From assembly GCA_002197995.1 (NCBI GenBank), contig NGZR01000001.1:5890001-5954000 (forward strand): a stretch of DNA of 64,000 nt, read 5' to 3'. Shown one piece after another: positions 44,863-55,485 of the stretch. The notes beneath the pieces were generated by a model that was not told the origin of the DNA, did not search any database, and saw only the letters and a program-made list of their open reading frames with translations. Position numbers and translations under genes: made by a program. Each line of letters starts with the position of its first letter. Position 1 is the first letter of the stretch. This DNA comes from Gaeumannomyces sp. JS-464 (taxonomy: Eukaryota; Ascomycota; Sordariomycetes; Magnaporthales; Magnaporthaceae).

Positions 44863-46404
44863 GATGATGGGCATGTTCTTGTGGAGACGTGGGCGATGTT
44901 GTGGATAGGGGAAGCGAGCGTGTGTTTCCGTGCGTGTTTGATGGGCGAGTGTCCAACGAGGCGGGCCCAGCTGGGAAACGAGCGGCTTTTTCAGGGTGCC
45001 CGAGGGGAGAGATCCATCAGTAGGACGAGAGGCGACAGTTTTGTTCGGGGTGTTTGGCGGAGTGTTTGAACGATTGGGATCTTTGGTTGGCACAAAGGAC
45101 ATTAAAAAGAGGGCTAAAATGGAAAACCAAAAAGGCTGGACCGAGGTAGGAGGTGTTGTTGTGCGGGCCTGAGACACGTCGGCGGTGCCTGGCCAGGAGA
45201 AAATGAACGTTTGGGAGAGAATGAATGGCAACCTAGGTAGTGATCGTGGCAAAAAAAAAAGCAAGGAGTGTTTTGTGTTGTCGAGAGATCAAAGGAGGGA
45301 CGCCAGGTCCGAGGTGTAGTCGTGGCTTGCTGCTTTTGCCGGGGAAGCCGTGCGGAGGCGAGCGAATGAAGACACAGCAGAGCAGGCAGGTGGACAAACG
45401 AGAACTGTTCAGGACCAGCAGAACAAATGAGTGGACGGCGTCGATGGGGAACACCGAAGGGGGGGGGGGGGGGGGGGGGGGGGGGGAGAGGTTTATCCCA
45501 GCTGGCAAAACATGCGGGAGCAGAAAGAAAAACAGACTTGCGTGCCGAAACAGCCACGCCACGAATCCAGGTGATGTGTCCCACGGCTAATGCGGCGGTT
45601 CCTGGAAGGGTGCGGGCGGGCGTTGCTCCTAAAAGCTTCGCGGCGTCACCGGGGTTGTGAGAAAGAGAGGGGGAGAGATGAGGAGAGCTGAGCTGGTAAA
45701 AAGAAAGGGCACTGAAAACACAAAAAACACTTTGCGTCCAACTGTTGGACGAGAACGGCGTGTTATATTACTGAGACCGACATACGCATGCGCCAACTGT
45801 CGCCGTTCTTCACCACCACCACTACCAGCAGTGTCCAGGCACGCACGCGTGCAGGAGGCAAATATGGTTTGGGCCGTGTCTCACCGACAATGCTAGCAAA
45901 TTGCCAAGACACGTCCATACTTTGAGGGCAATGTGGAAAACAAGCACAGGAAGTTGGGCAATTAGGGCAAGCGGGCGCGCGAGTTGGGCGGTCTGCTTGC
46001 GTTTTTTCCACGGGCCGAAAGCAAAGCAAAGGGATGGAATGCCCACTTGGTGCTCTCCGCAACATAATCGGGTTTCATCGGCCACGCAGTGGAATGCGGA
46101 GTTTGGTTGGTGTAAAAAGGGATCCCGGGATTGAAATGAATGGTTGCCAATAGCGCAGGCGCGCATCGGGCTTGCAAAGAAAGGGAGCTTGGTGCCAGTG
46201 GCCGCGGGTGGCGTCTTCCGTCCTGCATGCGGGCTGGATCGGTCCCTAAAAGATGGCCTGATAACGTGTCTCCCTTGCATCCGAACATCTGGCGTGTGCT
46301 CAAAAGAGGCAAGGAAAGAAAGAGAAGAAAGGGGGCGAAAAAAATTGCCTTGGTGTGCATTTCTTTCCCTGGCCCTGAAAACAGGACTTTGCCTACATGT
46401 TTAA
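44863..46404. other. Spacer with long poly-G tract
   Basis: About 1.5 kb between two minus-strand genes: promoter of the small basic protein gene and 3' flank of the aldehyde dehydrogenase gene. It holds the G28 run at 45459-45486. Small frames around it are low-complexity Gly/Pro artefacts of the run. Nothing else seen. Confidence 0.45.
45459..45486. repeat. Poly-G tract (G28)
   Basis: Twenty-eight guanines in a row, about 600 nt upstream of the small basic protein gene (44304-44862, minus strand), so C-rich on the coding strand of that gene. The run has strong G-quadruplex potential and its length is probably uncertain in the assembly. Confidence 0.9.
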
Positions 46405-48029
46405 TTATTTGGGATAATCCTTCAGGTGGTAGCTCTTGAGCTTGACGAACTGGTCGAACCCAAACTTGCTCAGCGTCTGACCCTTGCCAGAGTTCTTCCA
46501 TCCGGTCCACGCAAGATCCTAAAGGGATCAAACGTTGGCGAGTTAGCATGTGAGCTGCTTGCGGGTCCCAGGAATGCAGCCACGCCATCGACATGGACAA
46601 AGACAGCCTTGGCCGCGACGAAAGGGGTCGTGCTGTCAAAAGGGGCCGACTCACGGGGCTGGGGTAGTCGCATCGGTTCACGAAAACGGTGCCTGCCTCG
46701 ACCTGATCGGCCAGCTCGTATGCCTTGTCCGTGTCCTTGGTCCAGATGCTCGCGGTCAGGCCGAACTCGCTGTCGTTCATCAGCCCGATCGCCTCCTCGT
46801 CGCTCTTGACCTTCATGACAGGGATGACGGGACCGAATGTCTCATCCTTCATGACGGCCATTGTGTGGTCGACGTTGACCAGAAGCGTCGGCTTGACAAA
46901 GTTGCCCTTGGCTGGAAGCGTATCAAAGGTCGCGTTGGCCGGCGTCGCGTCCTTGGCGCCCTTGTTGAGCGCGTCCTTGACGTGCGCAGCGATCGCCTCC
47001 TTGGACCGCGCGAGACGACAGCCCGAGGTGCGTCGCCTTGTCCAGCGGGTCCCCGAGTCGGTAGCCCTCGAGCACCTTCTGCACTGCCTCGACGAAGCGG
47101 TCGTGTATCGCCTCGGCGACGTACACGCGTTCGATGGAGCAGCAGCTCTGGCCCGAGTTGAAGACGGCGCCGTCCACGATCTCCTCGGCTGCCCAGGCGA
47201 TGTCCACATCACCCCGCACGTACGCCGGGTCCTTGCCGCCGAGCTCCAGGCCAACGCCGTCGAGACGGTCCGACGCAGCCTTCTGTACGCGAGGCCACCA
47301 GCCACCGAGCCCGTGAAGCAGACCAACTTGATCAGGGGGTTGCGGACGATGCTCTCCATAAGGGTAGGAGATCCGCAGTGGAAGTACTGGATGATGCCCG
47401 AGAGCAGCCCAGCCTCAGCAAATATCTTGGCAACATGCTCCGCGATGGTTGGTGTTTGCGGCGATGGCTTTAGGATGACGCTGTTACCGGCTAGCAGCGC
47501 CGGGATCAGGGCATTGACCAGAATAAGGTATGGGTACTGATACGTAGTTAGCCCTTATCCCATTGCCGTTCCCTGTGTCAAAGGGTGGCGGACAATCACA
47601 GCGAGCCGGCCAAAATACGTACGTTCCAGGCAAAAATAATTAGCACAGGACCGACTGGAACTTTTCTGATGAAACGCTTGAACCCCTTCTCTGCCTCGCC
47701 GTCCGTGTCCTTCAGCGTCTCGTCGCTTATCTTCAGCAAGTACTCTGCCCTCTTGACGGCGGTCGCGACCTCCTTGGCTGTGTATGCGATGGGCCGGCCC
47801 ATCTGGACGGTCAGCTCGTTGGCGAGCTCATCCTGCTTGGCTAGTAGGCCGTCGAGTGCCTTGCGCACAATGATTTGACGGTCAGCAAGCGACGTCTTTC
47901 TCCATGACTCAAAGGCTGTGGTGGCGGTCTTGGGGAGCTCCTCAAGCTCTGAAAGGGTGACGCCCGGCGGGTGATGATCCCCTCGCCTGTTGTGGGGGAG
48001 ATGGTGGTGAGAGTCTCGACGGAACCCAT
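46405..48029 (-). CDS. NAD(P)-dependent aldehyde dehydrogenase, frame broken three times
   Basis: Oxidises aldehydes to acids; ALDH superfamily. Exons 48029-47623, 47536-46655 and 46518-46405 (donors GTACGT and GTGAGT, acceptors ATCAG and TTTAG), about 468 residues. Visible family parts: VGPVLIIFAWNYPYLILVNA, GNSVILKPSPQTP, FTGSVAGG, the catalytic Glu in LELGGKDP and the catalytic Cys in GQSCCSIERVYV. ETFGPVIPVMKV and the C-terminal TGWKNSGKGQTLSKFGFD also fit. The frame changes near 47966 (ITRR to GVTLSELEELPK), near 47289 (GGLA to VQKAASDRLDGV) and around 47008-47026 (ATHLG to ARSKEAIAAHV). Each equals a one- or two-base slip with no splice signal. Substrate not predictable. It shares a 443-nt divergent promoter with ESF2. 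Confidence 0.88.
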
Positions 48030-48472
48030 GTTTCAACTTGGTGGCTGTGGAAGATAGGGTTTGGAAATAAGACAAAATGAGTCGAGAACAGGTTGATTGA
48101 CGAGATGTGTTCTCGACGGGAATTATATCTCGACTACCTGGGTGGCTTCTAGGACACCGAGGCACGCGGGGGTAATACAAGGGGTGTCACAGCTCGTCAC
48201 CCAGCTGATTCAATGTGCCCCGCGATGATGCAGTTGCCATGATTTGCCGCGGGCATTCGGGCGGGCAGATCTACCTGCAGTCCTGCGAGATCGGAGATAA
48301 GATAATGGAGTCCTGGGCCGAGCCAGGGTAACGATAAGGAATCCGTCGGGCAACCCCAACTCAGGCAGGCGGTGGAAAAGTTGGTGGGGCCCCTGCAAAT
48401 GTTGTGAAGCTGCTTGCCGCGCCGAATTGACATTGCCATGTCCTCCATCGCACCCATTGCGCAGCCGACAAT
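48030..48472. other. Bidirectional promoter, ALDH and ESF2
   Basis: Compact 443-nt spacer between two divergent start codons. No TATA box seen on either side. Nothing else recognised. Confidence 0.5.
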
Positions 48473-49527
48473 ATGGCGCCGGAAAAAAGAGAAACCTTTT
48501 CCTCGACGCCGAGGATAGCGACGACGACCAAAGCCAAGGCTACAACTCCGAGGCCGAGGAGCTTTCCAAGGGCCGCCGCTCAGCGAAGCGGAGGAAACTC
48601 AAATCCGACAGCGAAGATGACGGAGACCTAAGCGGCGGCGACGACGACGACGACGACGACCAGCATGTAGAGTCACCAGGAGCCCAACTACACTCCGAGG
48701 CGCTCGAGTCAGCACTAGAAGACAGCCGACCCCGCCTAGCTGAGGAGGAGGAGGAGGAGAAGGAGGACAGGGGCAGCGACGAGGAGGCCCAGCCGACGAA
48801 GAAGAAGCCCAAGAACGAGCCCAAGCTGCGGCAGACCAACACCGACCCGACCAAGAAGAACCTGGTGGTGACGGAGGCGCAGGTCAAGCGGTCGGGCGTC
48901 GTGTACCTGTCGCGCATCCCGCCCTTCATGAAGCCCGCCAAGCTGCGCTCGCTGCTGGCCCCCTACGGCAGGATCAACCGCATATTCCTGTCGCCCGAGG
49001 ACCCGGCGGCGCGGTCGCGCCGGGTGCGCGCGGGCGGCAACAAGAAGCGCAGCTTCACCGACGGCTGGGTCGAGTTTGTGCGCAAGGCCGACGCAAAGGC
49101 CGTCGCCGAGGTGCTCAACGGCCAGACCATCGGCGGCAAGAAGGGCTCCTACTACCGCGACGACGTCTGGACCCTGTTGTACCTCAAGGGCTTCAAGTGG
49201 CACAACTTGACGGAGCAGATCGCGGCCGAGAACGCCGAGCGCGCCAGCCGCATGCGCGCCGAGATCTCAAAGTCGACTAGGGAGAACAGGGAGTTTGTCC
49301 GCAACGTCGAGAGGGCCAAGATGCTCGACGGCATCCAGGTGAAGAAGGCCGCCAAGCAGCAGAAACCGCAGGACGTCGGGGATGCTGCCTCTGCGCCGCC
49401 CGCTGCGCCCGAGGCGGCAAAGAACGCGGAGCCGGCAAGGACGTTCAAACAGGTGCCGGTTGCGGAGAAGAAGCATGCTGCTGAGTCGGCGGGCCAGGTC
49501 CAGAGGGTTCTGAGCAAGATCTTTTGA
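48473..49527 (+). CDS. ESF2: Pre-rRNA processing protein ESF2 (RRM), start separated by one-base slip
   Basis: Nucleolar 18S rRNA processing factor (Esf2/ABT1), about 351 residues. The acidic, Lys-rich N-terminus (FLDAEDSDDDQSQGYNSEAE) is followed by the RRM-like core: GVVYLSRIPPFMKPAKLRS, APYGRINRIFLSPED, SFTDGWVEFVRKADAK, then the conserved DDVWTLLYLKGFKWHNL and a C-terminal coiled basic region. The only good start, ATG 48473 (MAPEK), is one base out of frame with the rest; the A6 run at 48483-48488 would restore MAPEKKRNLFLD if it were A7. No in-frame ATG exists upstream of the core, so a homopolymer error is the best explanation. Acidic tracts (D8, E6) are real family traits. Confidence 0.9.
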
Positions 49528-50406
49528 GTGTGAAAGTTTATACCCTGTACGAGCGATTCGTCCTACTACTGCCCCTATACTTGGATGAAGGTGTGGATAA
49601 ATCATTAGTGTTCGTATGGATGTCTCTGCCACAAAAAATGGTGACGGTTTGCAGCGGCCGTCCTCTGCGCAGTCGCAACCTTGGCTGCTTGTCAAATATC
49701 AACGCAGGCATTTTCTATGTCAAGCTGCCCGGAATGAAATAAATCGATTAAATCGGCAAGTTTTAAACCCGCGAATCGAGCCACGGTATATCCAGATAAC
49801 AATGTCGGAAAGACGTATATTGGATGGAGGAATCCTGTGTGCGTATCCAGCATTTCCTCGTGCCACATACTCCTGGAACAACCCGTCTCTTTTCTAGTAA
49901 AGGTCTGAAGTTTTGGCTGCGCGTAGGCACCGCCTACAAGACTGGGTAATCAGTATGTTATGCAGCGGGGAGGCAGCAGTTGGTCAAGATGGAGAGAACG
50001 CCAACTAAACAGGCAGGTATTTATGTAAATATTTGGTCACTAATATCTATACCTGACCAGGTTCCGGCCATCATGACCCGAGTGTCCAAGAGGCCTAAAG
50101 CTAGGCGAAAAATGAGTCAATGGCAAAGGCGGGGTTCCGCGGATAATCCATGGGGCGCAGTTTTTGGTCAGCAGGAAGCCAGAAGTCGGACAGGGTGTAA
50201 GTGTGGGAAGGGAGAAAGACAATGGCCGACGGCAATCGCAAGGTATCAGATATGTATAATTACTGAAAAGAGTACAATAAAACGCTGTCTATCATGCAAG
50301 TTCCCAGAGCGCCGTATCCACACGAACAGCTTTTTTGTGACCTACCCATAGAGGACGAAAGAGATAACAAGAGAAAAGGCAAAAGAAAAAACGCGCAGAA
50401 ACGCCG
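49528..50406. other. Convergent spacer between ESF2 and NMD3
   Basis: About 880 nt between two stop codons; frames at 49524-50351 are short and overlapping. No element recognised. Confidence 0.4.
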
Positions 50407-52063
50407 TTACTGATCCTCAATGGCGAGCTCCTCCATGTCGTCTAGCAGCTCGTCCATGCTGACCTTGGGCGCGTCGTCGTCATCGCCACCCATGGTCATC
50501 TCGGTCTCGGCGACGCTCATTGCGTCGGCCTCGGGCTCCCTCTTGGACTTCTTGGTGCTCTTGTAGAGCGCTAGGGCTGCGCGAAGCTCGTCGTCCTCCT
50601 CGACGTCGCGCAGGAACTGCTCGTACTCGGCGTCCAAGCGCTCCTGGTCTGCCTTCTTGGGCAGCAGCTCACCCTCGTCCTTGGCCATGCGCTTGAGGCG
50701 CCAGTTGCGGGTCCGGTTGTGCCGCTTGCGCTGCCAGTGCTTCTTGACTAGAACCACGTCCGGGATGGTGGAGCCGTACGCGTGCGAGTCCTCGAGCGCC
50801 TGGAACTCTTCATTATTGAAGTTGGTGCCCGTGAGCATGTACCCCAGGACCGAATCGCCGGCTTGTAGCAGGCCCGACAGGTGTGTGCGCGCAAAGTACG
50901 TCTTGTCGTTGACGCCCAAATCTGATGCCCGTGCTACAGTGGCCTCGCCCAGAATCCATTTGCCTTTTTGCGTGCCGCTAGGCTCGATGTCCATGATAAT
51001 AAACTCCACCAGATCTTTAGACTCAGCAATGGCGTGAAAGGGGTGCCGCCAATATATCGGAGCCGAAACTTCGGCAGTCTGTAGGGTGCTCGGGTCCATG
51101 AAGTTGACTGCCGTGCCGATGCGATGGCAGAGAACCAAGGGTGAGATATTGCCGATCTGTTTGGCCAGTTTTATGGGAAGTACAACCAGATCCTCTTTGC
51201 AAATTGGTATCAGCTCCACGGAAAAGGTGAATTTGTAGGACTTGGTTGACGTGTGCACGTCCTGAGAAATGAGCTCCTGCGACTTCTTCATGCGGATGGG
51301 AACCGACGAGTTGAGGAAATCGACGAACTTCTCAGCCTGGTTGCGAGCCGAGAAGTAAAAGTCGATGCCGTCCTTTGCCTCCTTGATGTTGATGGTGTCC
51401 CGGTGCGCGCCATGCTTGAGGATGAGCTGCTCGAGGAAGAGGAATGTGCGCTTGTGCAGGACCTTTTGGCGGACCTGGACGCTGGCGCGCCACACGTTGG
51501 CCGTGTACGACTTTGCGCAGTCGGGGCACTGCTGGTACGAGACGACGTAGATGACCTCGAAGGACTGCTGCAGGAGCACACCGCCTGGACGGCGTCCTGG
51601 ATGGTGAGCTTGACGCGCACGCGGCGCGAGTGCGGCTCCGTCCAGACGAAGCTCGCGTCGACGATGCGGACCTTGTGCAGGCCCTTGAGCTTCTTGAGGC
51701 AGAGCGCCAGCAGCTCGCGCGACTCGGGCGCGGCCATGATCCAGCTGCTGGAGGCAGCAGCCACCGGTCGCAGTCGCGGCAGAAGTGCAGCACCGCCTCG
51801 CGCTGGATGCCCTGCGATATGTCGACCGTGGTCTTGATGCAGTCGTAGCAGAGCGCACCGGCCGCTGTCGTGCCGTCGATCGGGGCGCCGCAGTTGCAGC
51901 ACAGGATCCTGGAGTTACAAGCAACATCCCGTTAGCGATATTGTGGAAGTCAACAACAAAAAAAAAGAAAGGCCTAGGAGGGCACACACGTCGCGCCCGT
52001 CTGGGCCGTTCCCATCGGGGGATTTATAGCCACGGGGGCATCTAGGTCCATTGATACGTCCAT
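50407..52063 (-). CDS. NMD3: 60S export adapter NMD3, frame broken twice
   Basis: Adapter that binds the nascent 60S subunit and the exportin Crm1 for nuclear export. Exons 52063-51990 and 51908-50407 (GTGTGT donor, CTCCAG acceptor), about 525 residues, as usual. The four zinc-binding CxxC pairs of the N-terminal domain are present: CCNC, CYDC, CRDC and CPDC. The core reads AAPESRELLALCLKKLKGL, VRIVDASFVWTEPHSRR, QVRQKVLHKRTFLFLEQLI and VPIRMKKSQELISQDVHTS, and the acidic C-terminus is Leu-rich (MDELLDDMEELAIEDQ), fitting the Crm1 export signal. The frame changes around 51741-51760 (between RWLLPP and SWIMAAPESR) and around 51581-51587 (QDAVQ to GGVLLQQSFEVIYVV). No splice sites are there, and in an essential gene this means probable assembly slips. 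Confidence 0.92.
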
Positions 52064-52902
52064 CGCGGCGTGTGCTGGAAGCGCCTGTGTCTTGGGTATC
52101 TCGTGTAATCGTGTCGCGCAACTCTGAAGTTGTTGAAGCCCTCTCCCTCAACTCTCCTCTCTAGGCTGCGGGCAATGGAGGTGGGGGACTGACGCAGTGG
52201 GGGAATTTTTTTGTCGCAAACCCGAGCACCCCGCTATCGATAGAAAGGATTGATAAGCCATGTGCGGATCGCTCGGGCAGCACGTGCAGGTGGCGGCTTG
52301 GCGGATGGGCGGCGGGAGTGGCGCTGTCAACGACTCAGGGGCTGAAGATGTCGATTCGTTCCACGCTCCTCTTCTCCTTCGACTGGGCACGTTGGTTTCG
52401 AGGCAGTTTGCCAGCGAGGTATATTTGCGCCCCTTTCCCGCTTTTTTAATTTTTTTTTTTTAATTTTTTTTAGAACTGCAGCCTATCCCCGTGCCTCCTT
52501 TCGTCACATATTCTCTGTCGCAGCCATCATCCATGCAGCGCTTCTGGAGATTGGTGGGCGGCTTGGGTGGCGTTGAGTTTGGTCGATTTAGGTTCATCCA
52601 GTGGTGGTGTCCTTCAATGATCGCCTCGTCTCGGCACCTAAAGCTGCAAGGCGGAGCCTCAAACTTTAGCTACTCAGGAAATAGGTATAGGTTATCCATT
52701 AATTATAGAAACACTCGCTTCCCTCGTCCCCCCGAGTCGAGTAGGTTGGTGTAGAAAACGTGTCAAACATCTCCCCCAAGGCTCGCCTTTTTGCTCTCCC
52801 AGAGGGCACTCGTGGCAAGATTCAGTTCAGCTTCCTCAAACGCACCTCACCACAGGCTTCAGCCTCGGTACAACAGGGCTCGAAGCGGGAACACTGTCCA
52901 TC
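52064..52902. other. Divergent promoter between NMD3 and a small secreted protein gene
   Basis: About 840 nt; a T-rich patch lies at 52441-52471 (T6, T12 and T8 runs). Frames here lack coding features. Nothing else seen. Confidence 0.45.
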
Positions 52903-53214
52903 ATGAAGACTCAGGCCCAGCCACTGTTCACGTGGATCCTGCTCCTGATCCTAGAAGCAGCAACGGCCGTCTCCGCTACGCCGCACCATGTTCAGGTCAC
53001 GCCCTCTCGATCCAACGATCTCCCTGCTGCCATGGAACACATTCAGTCCAATCTAGTGCCTCGCAGCGAAGATTTTGGGAAAATCAAGGCTTGCAGACGC
53101 ACCTGCCTCCGCATATGTGGCCATGAGCACAACTTGCCATACGAGTACTCGAATTGCTGTAAGCCACAACCCTCAACAAGACGGTTAAACTTAACCTACC
53201 TCTCAACAGATTAG
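52903..53214 (+). CDS. Small secreted Cys-containing protein with an optional length-neutral intron
   Basis: Candidate secreted protein, 103 residues if unspliced or 86 if the 51-nt intron 53159-53209 is removed (GTAAGC donor, TTAAC branch, CAACAG acceptor). Both forms end at the same TAG. Residues 1-26 are a signal peptide (FTWILLLILEAATAVSATP). The mature part is polar, then basic, with ACRRTCLRICGHEH and a final Cys near YEYSNC. The spliced form has four Cys, an even number, whereas the unspliced form adds a fifth and a basic tail, so the spliced form is more plausible. Size and Cys pattern fit small secreted (effector-like) proteins, but no family is recognised. It is first in a run of three secreted-protein genes. 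Confidence 0.6.
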   Translation: MKTQAQPLFTWILLLILEAATAVSATPHHVQVTPSRSNDLPAAMEHIQSNLVPRSEDFGKIKACRRTCLRICGHEHNLPYEYSNCCKPQPSTRRLNLTYLSTD

Positions 53215-54422
53215 AAAGCTAACGTAAAGCTCCATGGTAGTGAATCATTGCTACATCAATACTGTTGAATGCAGCACAGACCAGGACGCGCTTGAAAACT
53301 GGATGCCATAGCTCTCGGGCTCGGCTTTCCGCGACCGACAGGATGCACAAGGACTCAACAAGGGACTTGCATGCGGCACAGAGCAAGAAGCAAGACATTG
53401 AAGGCTGCGATTCTTGTTTTAGCAGAATGGTCTCGGGAGCATGGGTGGTAGGATATACCTGGCAATGTTGGGAAATCCCGGTTGAAGATGATAAGCAGAC
53501 ACAAGGCTACCAATCAATGAACTTCATGTGAATGCGAAACATGGGATATTCGGCATGGCAATGCAGCTATGGGTCTTTTAAAGTCTTGTACATCATCGGC
53601 TTAGGCCTCGAGATATTGGTTGATAGCGAGTGTTAATTAGTGCTCAAAAACGCATGGCATTGAAATGACGGGAGTTTCCTTTTACCCGGAAAGAAATTTT
53701 TTCATTACCGCCGGCGACAGCGTGGCATTTTTGCATCCCACCGATGATTCAAATGCCCGGAATATCATTATACGCTACTTTGCACGGCGCCAATCATAAC
53801 GAGGGCTAATAATAACAACAAGCGTGAGGCAGTTGCAAGTGTACTCGCTAAGAAATCAGCGATTAGTTACCAGGATCCCACAATCCGTGCACCCCAGCCC
53901 CTTTTTCAAACCGCCTGCGGCTAACAGAACGGAGATAGATTGTCGTGCATTTTGTACGTTTGAAGAGAAACAAGAAAAGAGGGGGTCAAGCAGCAAGCTC
54001 AGTTGAAGCGGTCTCGTCCTACAGGGCCTGGGTCAGCGAGACGATTGCCGAGAAGGAGTGTGCAATAATAGCCGTGGACTTTAGCCCGAGATATGATCGG
54101 GACCATATTATGGAAGGTAGTGGTTTCAATAAGACGTCAGAGTCGTAGGGGCCACGCCAGGGACGCATCTACAGCCGGAACCGAATGCTACTATAATATC
54201 CATCAAAACGCGGATGCTAGTACATACCTATCCATGTTCAGTCCAATGTGACTTCCGAGACCCGGAATACTACATCATATATTACTCGACCGACTCCTCT
54301 CTCGATAAGGCCGTCAGGGATAGAGACCGATAAGATAGAAAGGGGGCTACTCACATGAAAACTGCCCGCTCGAATGGTTGTGTGAGTAGGCCTCCCCGTC
54401 AGGCTTCGATGGACCAAAAGAG

Positions 54423-54430
54423 TATAAAAG
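54423..54430 (+). promoter_or_regulatory. Orphan TATA box
   Basis: TATAAAAG followed by pyrimidine-rich sequence, as in an active fungal promoter, but no convincing gene starts within 200 nt. It may serve the crystallin-like gene through a long leader or mark a lost gene. Confidence 0.35.
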
Positions 54431-54794
54431 AGGCCTGCTGGTCCCACAGCATCGCTGCTTTCGCTCAATTGGCAACCTATACTGTCTATATTGCGACGCT
54501 CCACGTTTTCTTCACTGCTCAGTCGCTTTGGGACCCGAACATTCTAGCGTTGTATCAAGCCAGGGTTTCTCTGAGCTGTTTTGACTGTCTTGCGTTATTT
54601 TATCGAGATGCGAGCGGGACAAAGCCTTGGCCTTCTGGCCTTGACAGCCCAGCCTGGTGCTCAGATTCCTAACCCTTTTGGGTTGCCATACTTTATCCCT
54701 TGTCAGTATTTCCGTCCGCTTCAGCACAGTTGAGCTGAAACTCCGCTGGGACTGGAGCTGACGTCTGCTCGTGAATCGCCAGGTGCCGGATATC

Positions 54795-54802
54795 TATATA
54801 AA
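54795..54802 (+). promoter_or_regulatory. TATA box before crystallin-like secreted protein gene
   Basis: TATATAAA about 50 nt upstream of ATG 54848, consistent with a transcription start close to that codon. Confidence 0.5.
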
Positions 54803-54847
54803 GGAGGCGATGTCTGCCCCTCGGACGCCTTCTGCTGGTACATTGGA

Positions 54848-55291
54848 ATGTTGGTATCCCTTGCTCACCCATCATGGTGGTCTCGCGCTGATAGAATGCT
54901 TCCACCTCCGCCCAGCCAGGACTGGGCCCTCTGCGCGCCCTGCTCGAGAGACCCGTCCCGATGCCCAGGGCCGCCGAGACCGCCCAACCCGCCCAACCCG
55001 TCCGACGTGCTGTCAACTATTGACTTCTTCGGCGATCCCAACTGCGGCGGCGCCCAGGTGACGTTCACCAACACGGGCGTGGGCGGGGGCTTCAGCGAGG
55101 GCGGGTGCAACTACATCCCTGACATCTTCCGCAGCGCCCGCGTCGTAGTCCTGGGGAATGGCTGCACCGTGGAGATATTCACAGACACCGGCTGCAGCAG
55201 GGGCCGCATCGTTGCGCGCACGGGCCAGTGCCTCAATGCCAATGGGAATTGGGGGAGCTACAGGACGTCCAACTGTGCCCGCAAGGTCTAA
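54848..55291 (+). CDS. Small Cys-rich protein of beta/gamma-crystallin-like type, N-terminus in another frame
   Basis: The C-terminal about 90 residues form a compact six-Cys domain: IDFFGDPNCGGAQVTF, GGCNYIPDIFRSARVV, GCTVEIFTDTGCSRG, then GQCLN and YRTSNCARKV. This matches the pattern of small secreted fungal proteins with a beta/gamma-crystallin-like fold. The open frame starts at ATG 54848, but its N-terminus is Pro/Arg-rich without a signal peptide. In the next frame the same DNA reads a propeptide-like segment (PVPMPRAAETAQPAQPVRRA then VNY) that runs directly into the domain with a one-base slip near 55022. So the true N-terminus is probably in that frame, with its signal peptide not located. 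A TATA box lies about 50 nt upstream. Function unknown. Confidence 0.6.
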   Translation: MLVSLAHPSWWSRADRMLPPPPSQDWALCAPCSRDPSRCPGPPRPPNPPNPSDVLSTIDFFGDPNCGGAQVTFTNTGVGGGFSEGGCNYIPDIFRSARVVVLGNGCTVEIFTDTGCSRGRIVARTGQCLNANGNWGSYRTSNCARKV

Positions 55292-55485
55292 GTGTGGGAG
55301 GGCGCTGTGGTGGCTCGGTAGGACTTTGAACGGTGACTGGGCGAGGTGCGAGGACCTTGATCGGGAGAGCGTTGGTGGAGATCACGATGAGGAAGGCAAA
55401 ATGTGGAGATATGAATAGAGGGAATGACCACTCGATTTATTTTATTTATACACTCATGGCGCCTCATTGCTCTGCCCTTTCTGGC

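Larger units (their letters stand above)
53215..54847. other. Spacer with AT-rich patches and two TATA boxes
   Basis: About 1.6 kb inside the secreted-protein island. The part 53560-53860 is AT-richer than the rest. Two TATA boxes are present, at 54423-54430 and 54795-54802. A frame starting at ATG 54609 reads a short hydrophobic stretch (SLGLLALTAQPGAQIP) and then stops after 41 codons; it may be a stray signal-peptide remnant. No other element seen. Confidence 0.35.

Noticed and set aside
31817..49527. Programmed frameshifting or insertional RNA editing as explanation of the many frame changes
   Set aside because: No shared slippery site or downstream structure is seen, several different slips occur per gene, and fungi of this group are not known for insertional mRNA editing; sequencing indels are simpler.
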